From contig JALEOL010000003.1 of assembly GCA_022766785.1 (NCBI GenBank), positions 1 through 63,117 of the forward strand: DNA of 63,117 bases. Reading direction: 5' to 3'. Every line of letters starts with the position of its first letter. Within the stretch, counting starts at the first letter, position 1. A program made the position numbers and the translations under genes. The DNA comes from Oscillospiraceae bacterium (GTDB taxonomy: Bacteria > Bacillota > Clostridia > Oscillospirales > Ruminococcaceae). Positions 50,358 through 58,536 of this stretch are shown one piece after another. The notes under the pieces were generated by a model. It made no database searches. It was not told the origin of the DNA and saw nothing but the letters and a program-made list of their open reading frames with translations.

Positions 50358-50936
50358 ATGACAACTAAGTTACTTGACATCTTAATGGCACTTGGCGCGG
50401 CGCTGGCGGTGCTTCTGGGGAGCTTCAATGCGTTCGCGAGGGAATGCGACGAGGTACCCGGCGCCGTGCTTCGGCTGCATATCCCGGCGAACAGCGACAG
50501 CGAGTACGACCAGGCGGTAAAACTCGCAGTGCGGGACATGGTATTGGAGAAATACAGCGCCCGTCTTGTCGGGTTCGCCACCCGTGACGAAGCCGCCCGT
50601 GAGGTTCAGCGGCTCCTCCCCGGGATACAGAAAACCTGCTGCGACTTTCTGGCACAGCAGGGTGTGGATTATGGCGCGGAGGCGGAGCTTACAGAGATGT
50701 ACTTCACCACGAGGGAGTACGAAAACGTCACGCTCCCTGCCGGGTATTACCTTGCGCTGAGGATAACCCTGGGCAGCGGCGAGGGGCGCAACTGGTGGTG
50801 CGTGATGTTTCCGCCGCTGTGTATCCCGTTAGCGTCGGAGCCGCTCCCCGAGGATAGTTTGCCGGAGGATTTCACCAGAAACCGCATTGAGATAAAATTC
50901 GCGATATTCGAGTTCTTCAAGGGGCTGTTCGGCTGA
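50358..50936 (+). CDS. spoIIR: Stage II sporulation protein R
   Basis: 192 residues. N-terminal hydrophobic segment (LMALGAALAVLLGSFNAFA) and the SpoIIR motifs AVLRLHIPANSDSEYDQAVKL AV, then LPAGYYLALRITLGSGEGRNWWCVMFPPLC. SpoIIR is made in the forespore under sigma-F, exported, and activates SpoIIGA so that sigma-E is processed in the mother cell. GTGGGGTG precedes the ATG at 50358. I found no convincing sigma-F promoter. The spoIIA operon starts about 860 bases downstream. Confidence 0.93.
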   Translation: MTTKLLDILMALGAALAVLLGSFNAFARECDEVPGAVLRLHIPANSDSEYDQAVKLAVRDMVLEKYSARLVGFATRDEAAREVQRLLPGIQKTCCDFLAQQGVDYGAEAELTEMYFTTREYENVTLPAGYYLALRITLGSGEGRNWWCVMFPPLCIPLASEPLPEDSLPEDFTRNRIEIKFAIFEFFKGLFG

Positions 50937-50942
50937 AACGCG

Positions 50943-51518
50943 TCAGAAAATGAGCATAAGCCGGATAAGCAGCGTGAGCGAGAGCTTCTTTGCAAGCCGC
51001 AGCCCCTGCCTGCTCCTGCGGATCGTCATTTCGCAGAACTCCCCGGTGGCGCACATCTTGTCCACCAGCTGTATAGCCCAGCCCTCGGCGGAATGCGGCA
51101 TGTGCCTGGAAAGCGGCCACATGTGGTTTGCGATCATGTCGCCCTCCTTGTCGTTTATGGGAAAAAGCTCCGACGCGTTAAAAAACGCCACCTTGGGGTG
51201 GACTGAGCAGTGTCCGCCCTCGTCGTCAACAGGCTCGTGCTCTTTCCTGTTGTACAGGAACAGATCGTGGAGTATCCCTGCTCTTGCAGCGGAACGCGCG
51301 TCAAGGCGCAGCTTACGGCAGAGGAGATAGTTGTAATACGAAACATTCACGCAGTGCTGAAGCCGCGAAGTGCCCTTGTGGTGGGTAAATCCGTCCAGCT
51401 GCCGCACCGTGGGATCGTTCAGCAGGTCGCTGACGCATTCGTAGTATTCCGGCACATCGTCGATCTGCCTGCGTGAGAAAATAGCCTTATACAATTTATC
51501 GCCTTTCACAATTGGCAT
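50943..51518 (-). CDS. HD-domain phosphohydrolase-like protein
   Basis: 191 residues. HD motif: RLQHCVNVSYYNYLLCRKL, AGILHDLFLYN (H-D) and later ANHMWPL and VDKMCA (fourth ligand region). Such proteins hydrolyse nucleotides or phosphate esters. The C-terminal 25 residues are hydrophobic (LSLTLLIRLMLIF) and may touch the membrane. The ATG at 51518 lacks a ribosome binding site; TTG 51494 preceded by AAAGGCG is an alternative start. It is placed convergently between spoIIR and the divergent spoIIA. Confidence 0.8.
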   Translation of the reverse strand: MPIVKGDKLYKAIFSRRQIDDVPEYYECVSDLLNDPTVRQLDGFTHHKGTSRLQHCVNVSYYNYLLCRKLRLDARSAARAGILHDLFLYNRKEHEPVDDEGGHCSVHPKVAFFNASELFPINDKEGDMIANHMWPLSRHMPHSAEGWAIQLVDKMCATGEFCEMTIRRSRQGLRLAKKLSLTLLIRLMLIF

Positions 51519-51552
51519 TTATGCCCAAATATATGCTTGTGTTTCTGTTGAT

Positions 51553-51581
51553 ATTGTACTATATTCTATGTCGCAAATCAA
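51553..51581 (-). promoter_or_regulatory. Promoter of the HD-domain gene
   Basis: On the reverse strand TTGATT (51581-51576), 17-base spacer, TACAAT (51558-51553). Confidence 0.7.
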
Positions 51582-51638
51582 GAGATTATACGAATTTTTG
51601 TTGTATGTGCACAGATATTTCTGCGTTGTTTGTGCAGT

Positions 51639-51667
51639 TTTCAACAATGATCGCGGAATTGTATAAT
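51639..51667 (+). promoter_or_regulatory. Possible promoter of spoIIA
   Basis: TTTCAA (51639-51644), 17-base spacer, TATAAT (51662-51667), about 130 bases before spoIIAA. A sigma-H promoter would be expected for spoIIA; no clear sigma-H match was found. Confidence 0.5.
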
Positions 51668-51797
51668 AATACACAAATTCCGCCGCAAATATTCCCGTTC
51701 AGCGAATATCACGCCGGAAAAACCAAAAAACCCGGCGGCATAACGACAGCCTTCGCAGCGGCGGTGTGGTATCATTGACAAAAAGGGAGGTGATCGC

Positions 51798-52109
51798 ATG
51801 ATCGACATCATCACAGACGGCAGCCGAATGACAGCGAAGCTCTCCGGGGACATCGACCACCACGCGGCACGGGAGCTGCGCCGGGAGCTTGACGAGATGA
51901 TAACGCGCTGTCAGCCGGAGCTTCTGATAATTGACATGGAAAACGTGGGATTTATGGACAGCAGCGGCGTGGGACTGATACTTGGCAGGCTGCGAAACGT
52001 CAGGGCATACGGCGGAGAGATCGCAGTGCGCGGCGCGTCCCGGGAGATCGCGGCGGTGATCAGGCTCTCGGGATTATCGGGGCTTCTCTCGGAGGAGGTA
52101 AAAGAATGA
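51798..52109 (+). CDS. spoIIAA: Anti-sigma F factor antagonist SpoIIAA
   Basis: 103 residues, STAS domain. The phosphorylated serine lies in VGFMDSSGVGLILG. Dephosphorylated SpoIIAA binds SpoIIAB and frees sigma-F in the forespore. GGGAGGTGATCGC precedes the ATG. First gene of spoIIAA-spoIIAB-sigF; its stop overlaps the next start by 4 bases. Confidence 0.94.
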   Translation: MIDIITDGSRMTAKLSGDIDHHAARELRRELDEMITRCQPELLIIDMENVGFMDSSGVGLILGRLRNVRAYGGEIAVRGASREIAAVIRLSGLSGLLSEEVKE

Positions 52110-52570
52110 AACGGGAATTGATAAACGAATGCAGACTGAGCTTTGCGCCGCTGTCGGTGAACGAGGCTTTCGCAAGGAGCGCCGCGGCGGCGTTCGCGTC
52201 TCAGTGCGACCCCACTGTAAAGGAAATAAGCGAGATCCGCACCGCAGTGTCAGAGGCGGTAACTAACGCGATAGTGCACGGCTACCGGAACTGCTCCGGT
52301 CAGGTCGAGCTACATATGCGGCAGTATTCCGGCGGACTGCTCACCATAAGCATAAGGGACAAGGGAACAGGCATAGATGATATCCCCCGGGCGATGACGC
52401 CGCTTTTCACCACAGCCCCGGACGAGGAGCGCAGCGGACTTGGCTTCTCGGTAATGGAGAGCTTCATGGACAGGGTGACGGTGAAAAGCGCCCCGGGAAA
52501 GGGCACAACTGTAACGCTGGAAAAACGGCTGAGCAGCCGCATTCCCGAAGCTGCCGGGCAGGTGGGCTGA
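52106..52570 (+). CDS. spoIIAB: Anti-sigma F factor / serine kinase SpoIIAB
   Basis: 154 residues, GHKL kinase fold: N box EAVTNAIVHGY, G1 IRDKGTGIDDI, G2 RSGLGFSVMESFMD, and GTTVTLEK. It binds and inactivates sigma-F and phosphorylates SpoIIAA. Overlaps spoIIAA and is followed by sigF after one base. Confidence 0.95.
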   Translation: MKRELINECRLSFAPLSVNEAFARSAAAAFASQCDPTVKEISEIRTAVSEAVTNAIVHGYRNCSGQVELHMRQYSGGLLTISIRDKGTGIDDIPRAMTPLFTTAPDEERSGLGFSVMESFMDRVTVKSAPGKGTTVTLEKRLSSRIPEAAGQVG

Positions 52571-52571
52571 C

Positions 52572-53222
52572 ATGGAAGGCTCACAGCGCGACCAGTTTAT
52601 AGAGAGCAATCTGCCGCTGGTGCACAAGCTGGCAAACCGCTTCCGGGGACGGGGTATCGAGTATGAGGAGCTGTATTCCGCCGGCTGTGTGGGGTTAGTC
52701 AAGGCGTGCGACAGATTCGAGCCGGAACGCGGACTGTGCTTCTCCACCTACGCAGTCCCGGTGATACTGGGTGAAATACGCCGGCTGTTCCGGGACGGCG
52801 GCAGCGTAAAGATAAGCCGTGGACTGAAGGAGCTTTCCGTCAGGGCGGCAAAAGTCCGGGATCAGCTCTCCGCAGACGGCGAACCCAGAGTTTCGGACAT
52901 CGCAAACGCATTGGGCGTGACCCGGGAGGAAGCCGCGGAGGCTCTCTGCGCCGCAGTACCGCCGGTGTCCCTGAACTCCGGGGGAAGCGAGGGCGAGGAG
53001 CTTATCGTCCCCTGCGGCTCCGGCGAGGAAAAGCTGATCGACCGTCTGGCACTGCGGCAGTGCCTTGAAAACCTCACCGGTACGGACAGGGATATAGTCA
53101 TACTGCGGTATTTCAGGGGAATGACCCAATGCGAGACCGCACGAATACTGGGGCTTACCCAGGTAATGGTGAGCCGCAGGGAGCGAAAGCTGCTTTCCTC
53201 TCTCCGGGAGCAGCTGGTCTGA
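52572..53222 (+). CDS. sigF: RNA polymerase sigma-F factor
   Basis: 216 residues, close to typical. Region 2 (LVHKLANRFRGRGIEYEELYSAGCVGLVKACDRFEPERGL CFSTYAVPVILGEIRRLFRDGG), region 3 and region 4 (REVV-like LTGTDRDIVILRYFRGMTQCETARILGLTQVMVSRRERKLL) are all complete. It directs the first forespore-specific transcription and would drive spoIIR. Final gene of the spoIIA operon, before a terminator. Confidence 0.95.
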   Translation: MEGSQRDQFIESNLPLVHKLANRFRGRGIEYEELYSAGCVGLVKACDRFEPERGLCFSTYAVPVILGEIRRLFRDGGSVKISRGLKELSVRAAKVRDQLSADGEPRVSDIANALGVTREEAAEALCAAVPPVSLNSGGSEGEELIVPCGSGEEKLIDRLALRQCLENLTGTDRDIVILRYFRGMTQCETARILGLTQVMVSRRERKLLSSLREQLV

Positions 53223-53240
53223 ACTCCACCAAAATCAAAA

Positions 53241-53271
53241 ACCCCGGTTATAGTCCGGGGTCATTTTTTTT
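53241..53271 (+). terminator. Terminator of spoIIA operon
   Basis: ACCCCGG (53241-53247)/CCGGGGT (53255-53261) stem followed by CATTTTTTTT. Confidence 0.9.
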
Positions 53272-53275
53272 GCGG

Positions 53276-54157
53276 CTATTCAGAAGCGGCTGTGAACATC
53301 AGCTTTGTGCCGGAATAAACAGCGTTCAGCCTTCCGTTCTCCAGCAGGCGCGAAACATGGCTGCGCACCGTCTGACCCACAAGGAGATACTGCATGAGAT
53401 ACAGCCGTATCCCATATTTCTCCAGCGACATTCCGATCAGGTCGTCGATAGTGCGCGGCTGAGAGCACATCAGAACGATGTCCTGTGCGACCTCGTTCAC
53501 CGCCGCGGCATTCACCCTTGCAAGAGGGCGTATATCATCGCACGGCTCGTCGTGGGAGGGAATGAACAGCGTTCCCTCCAGCCGGGAAAGCTCCTCCAGC
53601 GAATGCAGGTGCTTTTCGATGTCATACACGAACGAAATACGGTGCTTGTCCAGGGCGTCGGCGCTGATAACAGTATCCGCCGTGAACCACACTCCGTCCC
53701 GGGTGCGGAATACCGCCTGCGCCATATCATGCCCGTCCAGCCGTCTGTATTCAAGCCCGGTGGGAAGCTCCTGCGGAGTAAGCTCCGTGCACTCGCAGGG
53801 CGGCGGCAGCAGGAACTTACTGCACATCTCCGGGCTGGGTCTGCCGCCGTACAGCGTTGTCGCGATAAGAAAGCTGTGCTTCACCGCCGCGGCGCTTACC
53901 CCCGGCGCGAATACCCGGCAGCCGGTCTGCTCTTTCAGCCACGCCGCGCCGCTGGTGTGATCCGTGTGCGAATGCGTCAGGAACAGCTCCGTAAGTCTCC
54001 AGCCATTGCCCCGGATATGCTCCAGCGCTTTTTCCGCGCAGGCACGGTCTCCGGAGTCTATCATGCACACCTCTCCGGGGGCGTGCAGGTAAAATCCCAC
54101 ATTTGTGGGCGCGCTCATATACCAGGTGCTTTCTCCTGCATATTTCAGTTCAAACAT
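53276..54157 (-). CDS. Metallo-beta-lactamase-fold hydrolase
   Basis: 293 residues. THSHTDHTSG (H-x-H-x-D-H), an Asp ligand in FTADTV, and a late His in IPSHDEP. A C-terminal helical part (about 215-293) resembles a winged helix (RSHVSRLLENGRLNAVYSGTKLMF). The family spans glyoxalase II, lactonases and quinoprotein-like hydrolases; the substrate is unknown. ACGGAGGAACAG precedes the ATG. Unlinked to the spoIIA terminator strand. Confidence 0.85.
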   Translation of the reverse strand: MFELKYAGESTWYMSAPTNVGFYLHAPGEVCMIDSGDRACAEKALEHIRGNGWRLTELFLTHSHTDHTSGAAWLKEQTGCRVFAPGVSAAAVKHSFLIATTLYGGRPSPEMCSKFLLPPPCECTELTPQELPTGLEYRRLDGHDMAQAVFRTRDGVWFTADTVISADALDKHRISFVYDIEKHLHSLEELSRLEGTLFIPSHDEPCDDIRPLARVNAAAVNEVAQDIVLMCSQPRTIDDLIGMSLEKYGIRLYLMQYLLVGQTVRSHVSRLLENGRLNAVYSGTKLMFTAASE

Positions 54158-54238
54158 CTGTTCCTCCGTTGTATCTTTCCCAGCTCCGGTAATATCCCGG
54201 AACAGCAGGCAGCCCGGACGTTTCCGCCCGGGTTTGGG

Positions 54239-55582
54239 TCACTTTTTCCTGTTCTTCGGCCTGATATGGAATTTCTCCTTGTACATCTCGCCGCGTTCCC
54301 TCAGAACGTCTGTGAAGCCGTGCTTCTTTTCAGGGACAGGCTCGGGTGGATTGTCAGGCTCCTCCACGGCGAAGTCCGGGGTGATATAGCTCACATCTTT
54401 GGCGTATTCCGAGGTGCTTCTTGGCAGCCTGCGCTTCTTCAGGCGGTTCTCGATGAAATCCTTGAACAGCATATAAACCACCGCGCACACCGGCACGCCC
54501 AGGAACATTCCGAGCATACCGAACAGACCGCCGCCTACCAGGATAGAAATAAGTATCCACACCGCCGGAAGCCCTGTGGAATCGCCTAGTATCCAGGGCG
54601 CAAGGATATTTCCGTCCACCGTCTGGAGCACCAGCACGAATATCGCGAACCACAGCGCCTGTATCGGGTCGTTGGACAGCAGCAGGAGTATCGCGCAGGG
54701 TATAGCGCCGATAAAAGGCCCGATATACGGTATCAGGTTGAACACGAACATGATCGCTGATATCAGCAGCGCATAAGGCAGCCCCATGATCGTTGTGCCG
54801 ATAAAGCACAGCAGAGCCACCACGAACGCCTCGATGATCTTTCCGATGATAGAGCCGAGGAACTTCTTGCTTGCCTCGCGGCAGATACCGAGGAAGCGCT
54901 GAGCCTTTTCCACCCTGAGGAACGAGAATATCAGCTTTTTGGTCTGCCCGATGAACATTTCCTTGCGCGCAAGCAGGTATATCGAAATGGTAAGACCGAT
55001 GATGAGATTTTTCATCGTGTCGAGCACCGCCCACACCATTGCGGCAACATTTCCGGCTATACCCACAAGCTCCGCGGAGTATTCTTTCCATATCTTGCCG
55101 ATAAAGGCGTTGAAATCGTCCAGAGGGTTGCCGAAGAACTCTATCATCTCCGGGTGATCCTCAAAGATATCGTTCAGCCAGTTCTTTATCGTTGCGATAT
55201 AGCTGTCCATATTGCTGAAGATAGAGACCAGGTTCTCCACCAGCTGCGGAATGACCATGATCACCACCAGAGCCAGCACCAGAATTACCACCAGCATTGT
55301 CAGCGTAAGCGAAAGCGCCCTCGCCTTTCCCCGTGTCTTCTTATTTTCCGATGTGGACAGCTTTCTGAACAATCCGTTCTCGAAATTCATCATAAGAGGA
55401 TTAAGCAGATACGCGCAGAAGATACCGATCAATATCGGGCTTGCTATTGCGCCCACCGCCGACAGCTTCGCCATTACCGAGTCGAAGTTGAAAATGATCA
55501 TCACGGCAATTGCGCTGACGATCACCGCGCAGGTGGCATAAACGGCTATCGTCAGGTATTTCCTGTTCCAGTTTATATTCAA
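54239..55582 (-). CDS. AI-2E-family membrane permease
   Basis: 447 residues from TTG 55582 behind GGGGGTGATCGT. Seven to eight helices with the AI-2E pattern: N-terminal pair, PILIGIFCAYLLNPLM, the soluble coiled-coil domain (about 125-215), then the conserved GLPYALLISAIMFVFNLIPYIGPFIGAIPCAI and QTVDGNILAPWILGDSTGLPAVWILISILVGGGLFGMLGMFLGVP. The TqsA family exports autoinducer-2, but many members act as Na+/H+ antiporters or have unknown substrates. The C-terminal tail of about 60 residues is charged. Confidence 0.9.
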   Translation of the reverse strand: MNINWNRKYLTIAVYATCAVIVSAIAVMIIFNFDSVMAKLSAVGAIASPILIGIFCAYLLNPLMMNFENGLFRKLSTSENKKTRGKARALSLTLTMLVVILVLALVVIMVIPQLVENLVSIFSNMDSYIATIKNWLNDIFEDHPEMIEFFGNPLDDFNAFIGKIWKEYSAELVGIAGNVAAMVWAVLDTMKNLIIGLTISIYLLARKEMFIGQTKKLIFSFLRVEKAQRFLGICREASKKFLGSIIGKIIEAFVVALLCFIGTTIMGLPYALLISAIMFVFNLIPYIGPFIGAIPCAILLLLSNDPIQALWFAIFVLVLQTVDGNILAPWILGDSTGLPAVWILISILVGGGLFGMLGMFLGVPVCAVVYMLFKDFIENRLKKRRLPRSTSEYAKDVSYITPDFAVEEPDNPPEPVPEKKHGFTDVLRERGEMYKEKFHIRPKNRKK

Positions 55583-55615
55583 ACGATCACCCCCGATTAT
55601 CTGTGTAACACAGAT

Positions 55616-55645
55616 ATTATACACCATTTACCCGGTAAAAGTCAA
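55616..55645 (-). promoter_or_regulatory. Promoter of the AI-2E permease
   Basis: On the reverse strand TTGACT (55645-55640), 18-base spacer, TATAAT (55621-55616). Confidence 0.8.
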
Positions 55646-55658
55646 CCCCGTACAGCTA

Positions 55659-55687
55659 TTGCAAAAAATTAAGATATGTGCTATAAT
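55659..55687 (+). promoter_or_regulatory. Promoter of the TIM-barrel isomerase
   Basis: TTGCAA (55659-55664), 17-base spacer, TATAAT (55682-55687), divergent from the AI-2E promoter. Confidence 0.82.
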
Positions 55688-55721
55688 CAAAGGAGACATC
55701 AACACAGAACAGAGGTGTATC

Positions 55722-56507
55722 ATGAAAGCAGGAGTATCAACGGCTTCAATGTATCCGCTGCATGCCGAGGACGCATTCCGGGAGCTGGCGGAGCTGGGCG
55801 TCACCACGGCGGAGCTTTTCGCAAACAGCACCTGCGAGGCACGGGAGCCTGTCACGGGGCTTATCCGGGATACCGTCCGGGAGCACGGCATGGAGATCGT
55901 GAGCTTTCACCCGTTTTCCTCCCCTATGGAATCGGTGTTTCTTTTCTCGGATTACGACCGCCGCATTGAGGAAATGCTGGAGCTGTACCGGGAATTCTTC
56001 GGCACGATGCAGCTTCTCGGCACAAAGATATTCGTGCTGCACGGCGCTATTCTCAGCAGCAACTGCACTCCGGAGCACTATGTCAGACAGTTCCGGCTGC
56101 TGGCGGAAACAGCGGAGCAGTTCGGCGTGACCGTGGCGCAGGAGAACGTCAGCTACTGCCTTTCCGGAAAGCTGGACTTCCTTAAAATGATGAAACGGGA
56201 GCTGGGCGGATATGCGCGGTTCGTGCTGGATCTCAAGCAGTGCCGCCGCAGCAGGGAGGACATCTTCGCGGCAGTCCGGGAGCTTGGGGACAGCATAGTA
56301 CACCTGCACATCAGCGACGCGGACGCCGACCATGACTGCCTGCCCGTGGGACATGGCTGCTTCGACTTCCGCCGGCTGATACAGGAAATGGACGCACTGG
56401 GCTACAACGGCGCGTACATGGTGGAGCTTTACCGCAGAAATTACGATGAATACTACCGCCTGAAAGAGTCCGTTGACCGGCTTTTGGAGATATCCGACGG
56501 GATTTGA
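55722..56507 (+). CDS. Sugar phosphate isomerase/epimerase-like TIM-barrel protein
   Basis: 261 residues, xylose-isomerase-like/AP-endonuclease-2 fold. Metal-ligand glutamates and histidines appear in VAQENVSYC, FVLDLKQCRRS, IVHLHISDAD and MVELYRRNYDE. Members act on sugars, inositols or keto acids; the substrate is unknown. Start ATG 55722 with AGAGGTG. The last 55 bases overlap a small gene on the other strand. Confidence 0.82.
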   Translation: MKAGVSTASMYPLHAEDAFRELAELGVTTAELFANSTCEAREPVTGLIRDTVREHGMEIVSFHPFSSPMESVFLFSDYDRRIEEMLELYREFFGTMQLLGTKIFVLHGAILSSNCTPEHYVRQFRLLAETAEQFGVTVAQENVSYCLSGKLDFLKMMKRELGGYARFVLDLKQCRRSREDIFAAVRELGDSIVHLHISDADADHDCLPVGHGCFDFRRLIQEMDALGYNGAYMVELYRRNYDEYYRLKESVDRLLEISDGI

Positions 56508-56632
56508 CCACGGTTTTCGTCCAGAAGTTCAAAGAATGTCCGCACAAGCTCCAGCGCCCGGCGTATATCCCCGGCGGAACGTTTTTCCAGCAGACGGCGC
56601 AGTTCCTCTGTGAGCTTTTCTTTTTCAGTCAT
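56453..56632 (-). CDS. Small protein (59 aa) resembling the C-terminal tail of the neighbouring XRE regulator
   Basis: ATG 56632 with an excellent GGGGGTGATCTC binding site gives MTEKEKLTEELRRLLEKRSA, then GDIRRALELVRTFFELLDEN. The motif R-S-x2-(E/D)-I-x2-A-L-x-L-V-R-x-F-F-x2-(I/L)-D recurs at the C-terminus of the XRE protein encoded just upstream. The last third overlaps the isomerase gene on the opposite strand. Function unknown; a partner or a decoy for an oligomerisation helix is speculation. Confidence 0.6.
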   Translation of the reverse strand: MTEKEKLTEELRRLLEKRSAGDIRRALELVRTFFELLDENRGQIPSDISKSRSTDSFRR

Positions 56633-56655
56633 GAGATCACCCCCGGTAATATCAT

Positions 56656-56686
56656 AACAAAAAACAGGGACATGCGTATGTCCCTG
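56656..56686 (-). terminator. Terminator after the XRE gene
   Basis: CAGGGACAT/ATGTCCCTG 9-bp stem with TTTTTTGTT on the reverse strand, between the XRE gene and the 59-residue gene. Confidence 0.88.
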
Positions 56687-56690
56687 AAAA

Positions 56691-57017
56691 TTATTTCACG
56701 TCGTCAATGCTGTCGAAAAAGGAGCGGACCAGCTTCAGCGCACCCTCTATCTCCCGGGGAGACCTGCCCCTGGCAAGCGACCGCCACTCCCCCACTCTCA
56801 GGCTGTCGTCCCCGGAATAGTCCCCGTTGAGCAGATAATCAGCGGATACCCCGAAGAACCCGGACAGCTTCGTCACTATCTCAGAGCTGGGATTTCTCTT
56901 TCCGCTCTCTATCAGCGCGATGTAGCTCTCGCTGACAAATATCTTCTCCGCAAGCTCCGCCTGGGTGATACCACCCTGTGTGCGAAGCGACTTCACTCTC
57001 TCGCCCATACCGTTCAC
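56691..57017 (-). CDS. XRE-family transcriptional regulator
   Basis: 108 residues from GTG 57017 (GGAGGTG five bases upstream). HTH_3 domain at about 5-65: VKSLRTQGGITQAELAEKIF, VSESYIALIESGKRNPSSEIV, LSGFFGVSADYLL. The remaining 40 residues form a short helical tail (IEGALKLVRSFFDSID). Small XRE proteins repress neighbouring or horizontally acquired genes; the target is unknown. Confidence 0.88.
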   Translation of the reverse strand: MNGMGERVKSLRTQGGITQAELAEKIFVSESYIALIESGKRNPSSEIVTKLSGFFGVSADYLLNGDYSGDDSLRVGEWRSLARGRSPREIEGALKLVRSFFDSIDDVK

Positions 57018-57150
57018 GACAACACCTCCCTGATATGCTATAATATAGTATAACATATTTTCAGGAGGAAATAAACTTTCTGTTAGAAATGCATTTCTTT
57101 ACAACAAGTAACAAGCATCAATGGGATACCGCTCACCCCAAAGCCGCTGC

Positions 57151-57179
57151 TTGACAAAACAGAAGATCTGTGATATATT
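57151..57179 (+). promoter_or_regulatory. Sigma-A promoter of the fluoride-riboswitch unit
   Basis: TTGACA (57151-57156), 17-base spacer, TATATT (57174-57179); start expected a few bases before the aptamer. Confidence 0.88.
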
Positions 57180-57184
57180 ATCTA

Positions 57185-57312
57185 CAGGGAATGACGACCT
57201 CCCTGGGGACTTTCCCCGAACCGCAACAAGTTTGCTGATGGCATCTGCGATACTGCACGCCGGGAATTTTCCGGTGCGTTTTGGTATACGCAGGCTGTCG
57301 GCTTTTTTATTT
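57185..57312 (+). promoter_or_regulatory. Fluoride (crcB) riboswitch with terminator expression platform
   Basis: The aptamer at 57185-57250 fits the crcB motif: AGGGA-AUGAC ... UCCCU (P1 and loop), an optional GGGG-ACUUU-CCCC hairpin, GAACCGC, and the diagnostic 3' element GCUGAUGGCAUCUGC. That 3' element (57234-57248) is also the 5' arm of a long terminator: GCTGATGGC pairs with GCTGTCGGC (57294-57302), CTGCG/CGCAG and ATAC/GTAT inside, then TTTTTTATTT. Ligand binding should therefore favour read-through into the antiporter gene. Confidence 0.85.
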
Positions 57313-57346
57313 CCGGAACGCACCCCGGCACAACGGAGGTATAACT

Positions 57347-58531
57347 ATGTTACTTAGCGCCGCACTCATACTGATATTCGGTCTGATACTGGGAGAGACC
57401 GCCGGAAAGCTCCGTTTGCCGAAGCTTACGGGAATGCTCGCCGCCGGGATAATACTAGGAACGCTTGGCTGGCTCGACCCGAAGCTGATGGGCATATCCG
57501 CCGAACTGCGGAAGATCGCCCTGATAATAATCCTGACCCGTGCCGGGCTGAACCTGGAGCTTGCCGACCTGAAAAAATGCGGCAGACCGGCGCTTCTGAT
57601 GAGCTTTATCCCGGCAAGCCTTGAAATATTCGGGGTCACGCTGCTGGCGCATTTCCTGCTGGGGCTTGGCTTTGCCGAAGCCGCACTGATGGGAACGGTG
57701 CTTGGCGCGGTTTCCCCTGCGGTGATAGTCCCGAAAATGCTGAAACTGATGTCGGAGAAGCGCGGCACCGACAAGCTGATACCCCAGATGATCCTCGCCG
57801 GCGCGTCAATTGACGACGTGTTCGTGATCGTGATGTTTTCGGTGTTCACCGGGGTATGCTCCGGGGGAGAAGTGTCGGCGCTTTCCATTGTGAATATCCC
57901 ATTGTCGATAGTTCTGGGCGCGGCGTTTGGGGCGCTGTGCGGCGTTCTGCTTGCAATGGCTTTCCGCAGGATACACCTGGGGGACAGCGTTAAGGTCGTG
58001 ATACTGATGAGCCTTTCGTTCCTGCTGGTGTCGCTGGAGGATTCGCTGCCGGGTTACATAGGCTTCTCCGGACTGGTGGCGGTCATGGCGTGCGGCATTG
58101 CACTCAGGCAGAGATCGCCGGAACGCGCGGCGAGGGTATCGGCTAAATACTCAAAGCTGTGGACTGCCGCGGAGATCATGCTGTTCGTTCTGGTGGGCGC
58201 AGAGGTGAATATCTCAGCCGCCGCCGACATCTGGCTGCCGGTTCTCGGGATGATATCCGGGGCGCTGCTGTTCCGCTTTGCCGGGGTGTTCCTCTGCATG
58301 ATAAAGACACGGCTGAACCTTCGGGAACGGTTTTTCTGCATGATCGCCTACATGCCAAAAGCCACTGTGCAGGCGGCGATCGGCGGCGTTCCGCTGGCAA
58401 TGGGGCTTTCCTGCGGAGATACGATACTCGCCGGCGCGGTGGTGGCGATACTTGTCACTGCGACTCTGGGGGCGTTTTTGATAGAGTTCACGGCTGAAAA
58501 ACTGCTTTCGCGGCAGGAGGAACAGATATAA
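57347..58531 (+). CDS. CPA2-type cation:proton antiporter (fluoride-responsive)
   Basis: 394 residues from ATG 57347 (CGGAGGT upstream). About twelve helices; Na_H_Exchanger motifs include LRLPKLTGMLAAGIILG, LTRAGLNLEL, GAVSPAVIVPKML, GASIDDVFVIV (the Asp pair of the ion site) and MPKATVQAAIGGVPLAMG. Such antiporters are among the known targets of fluoride riboswitches, besides CrcB and CLC-F, and may compensate for HF-driven acidification or move fluoride-related ions; the exact ion is inference. It ends before a bidirectional terminator. Confidence 0.9.
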   Translation: MLLSAALILIFGLILGETAGKLRLPKLTGMLAAGIILGTLGWLDPKLMGISAELRKIALIIILTRAGLNLELADLKKCGRPALLMSFIPASLEIFGVTLLAHFLLGLGFAEAALMGTVLGAVSPAVIVPKMLKLMSEKRGTDKLIPQMILAGASIDDVFVIVMFSVFTGVCSGGEVSALSIVNIPLSIVLGAAFGALCGVLLAMAFRRIHLGDSVKVVILMSLSFLLVSLEDSLPGYIGFSGLVAVMACGIALRQRSPERAARVSAKYSKLWTAAEIMLFVLVGAEVNISAAADIWLPVLGMISGALLFRFAGVFLCMIKTRLNLRERFFCMIAYMPKATVQAAIGGVPLAMGLSCGDTILAGAVVAILVTATLGAFLIEFTAEKLLSRQEEQI

Positions 58532-58536
58532 AAACA

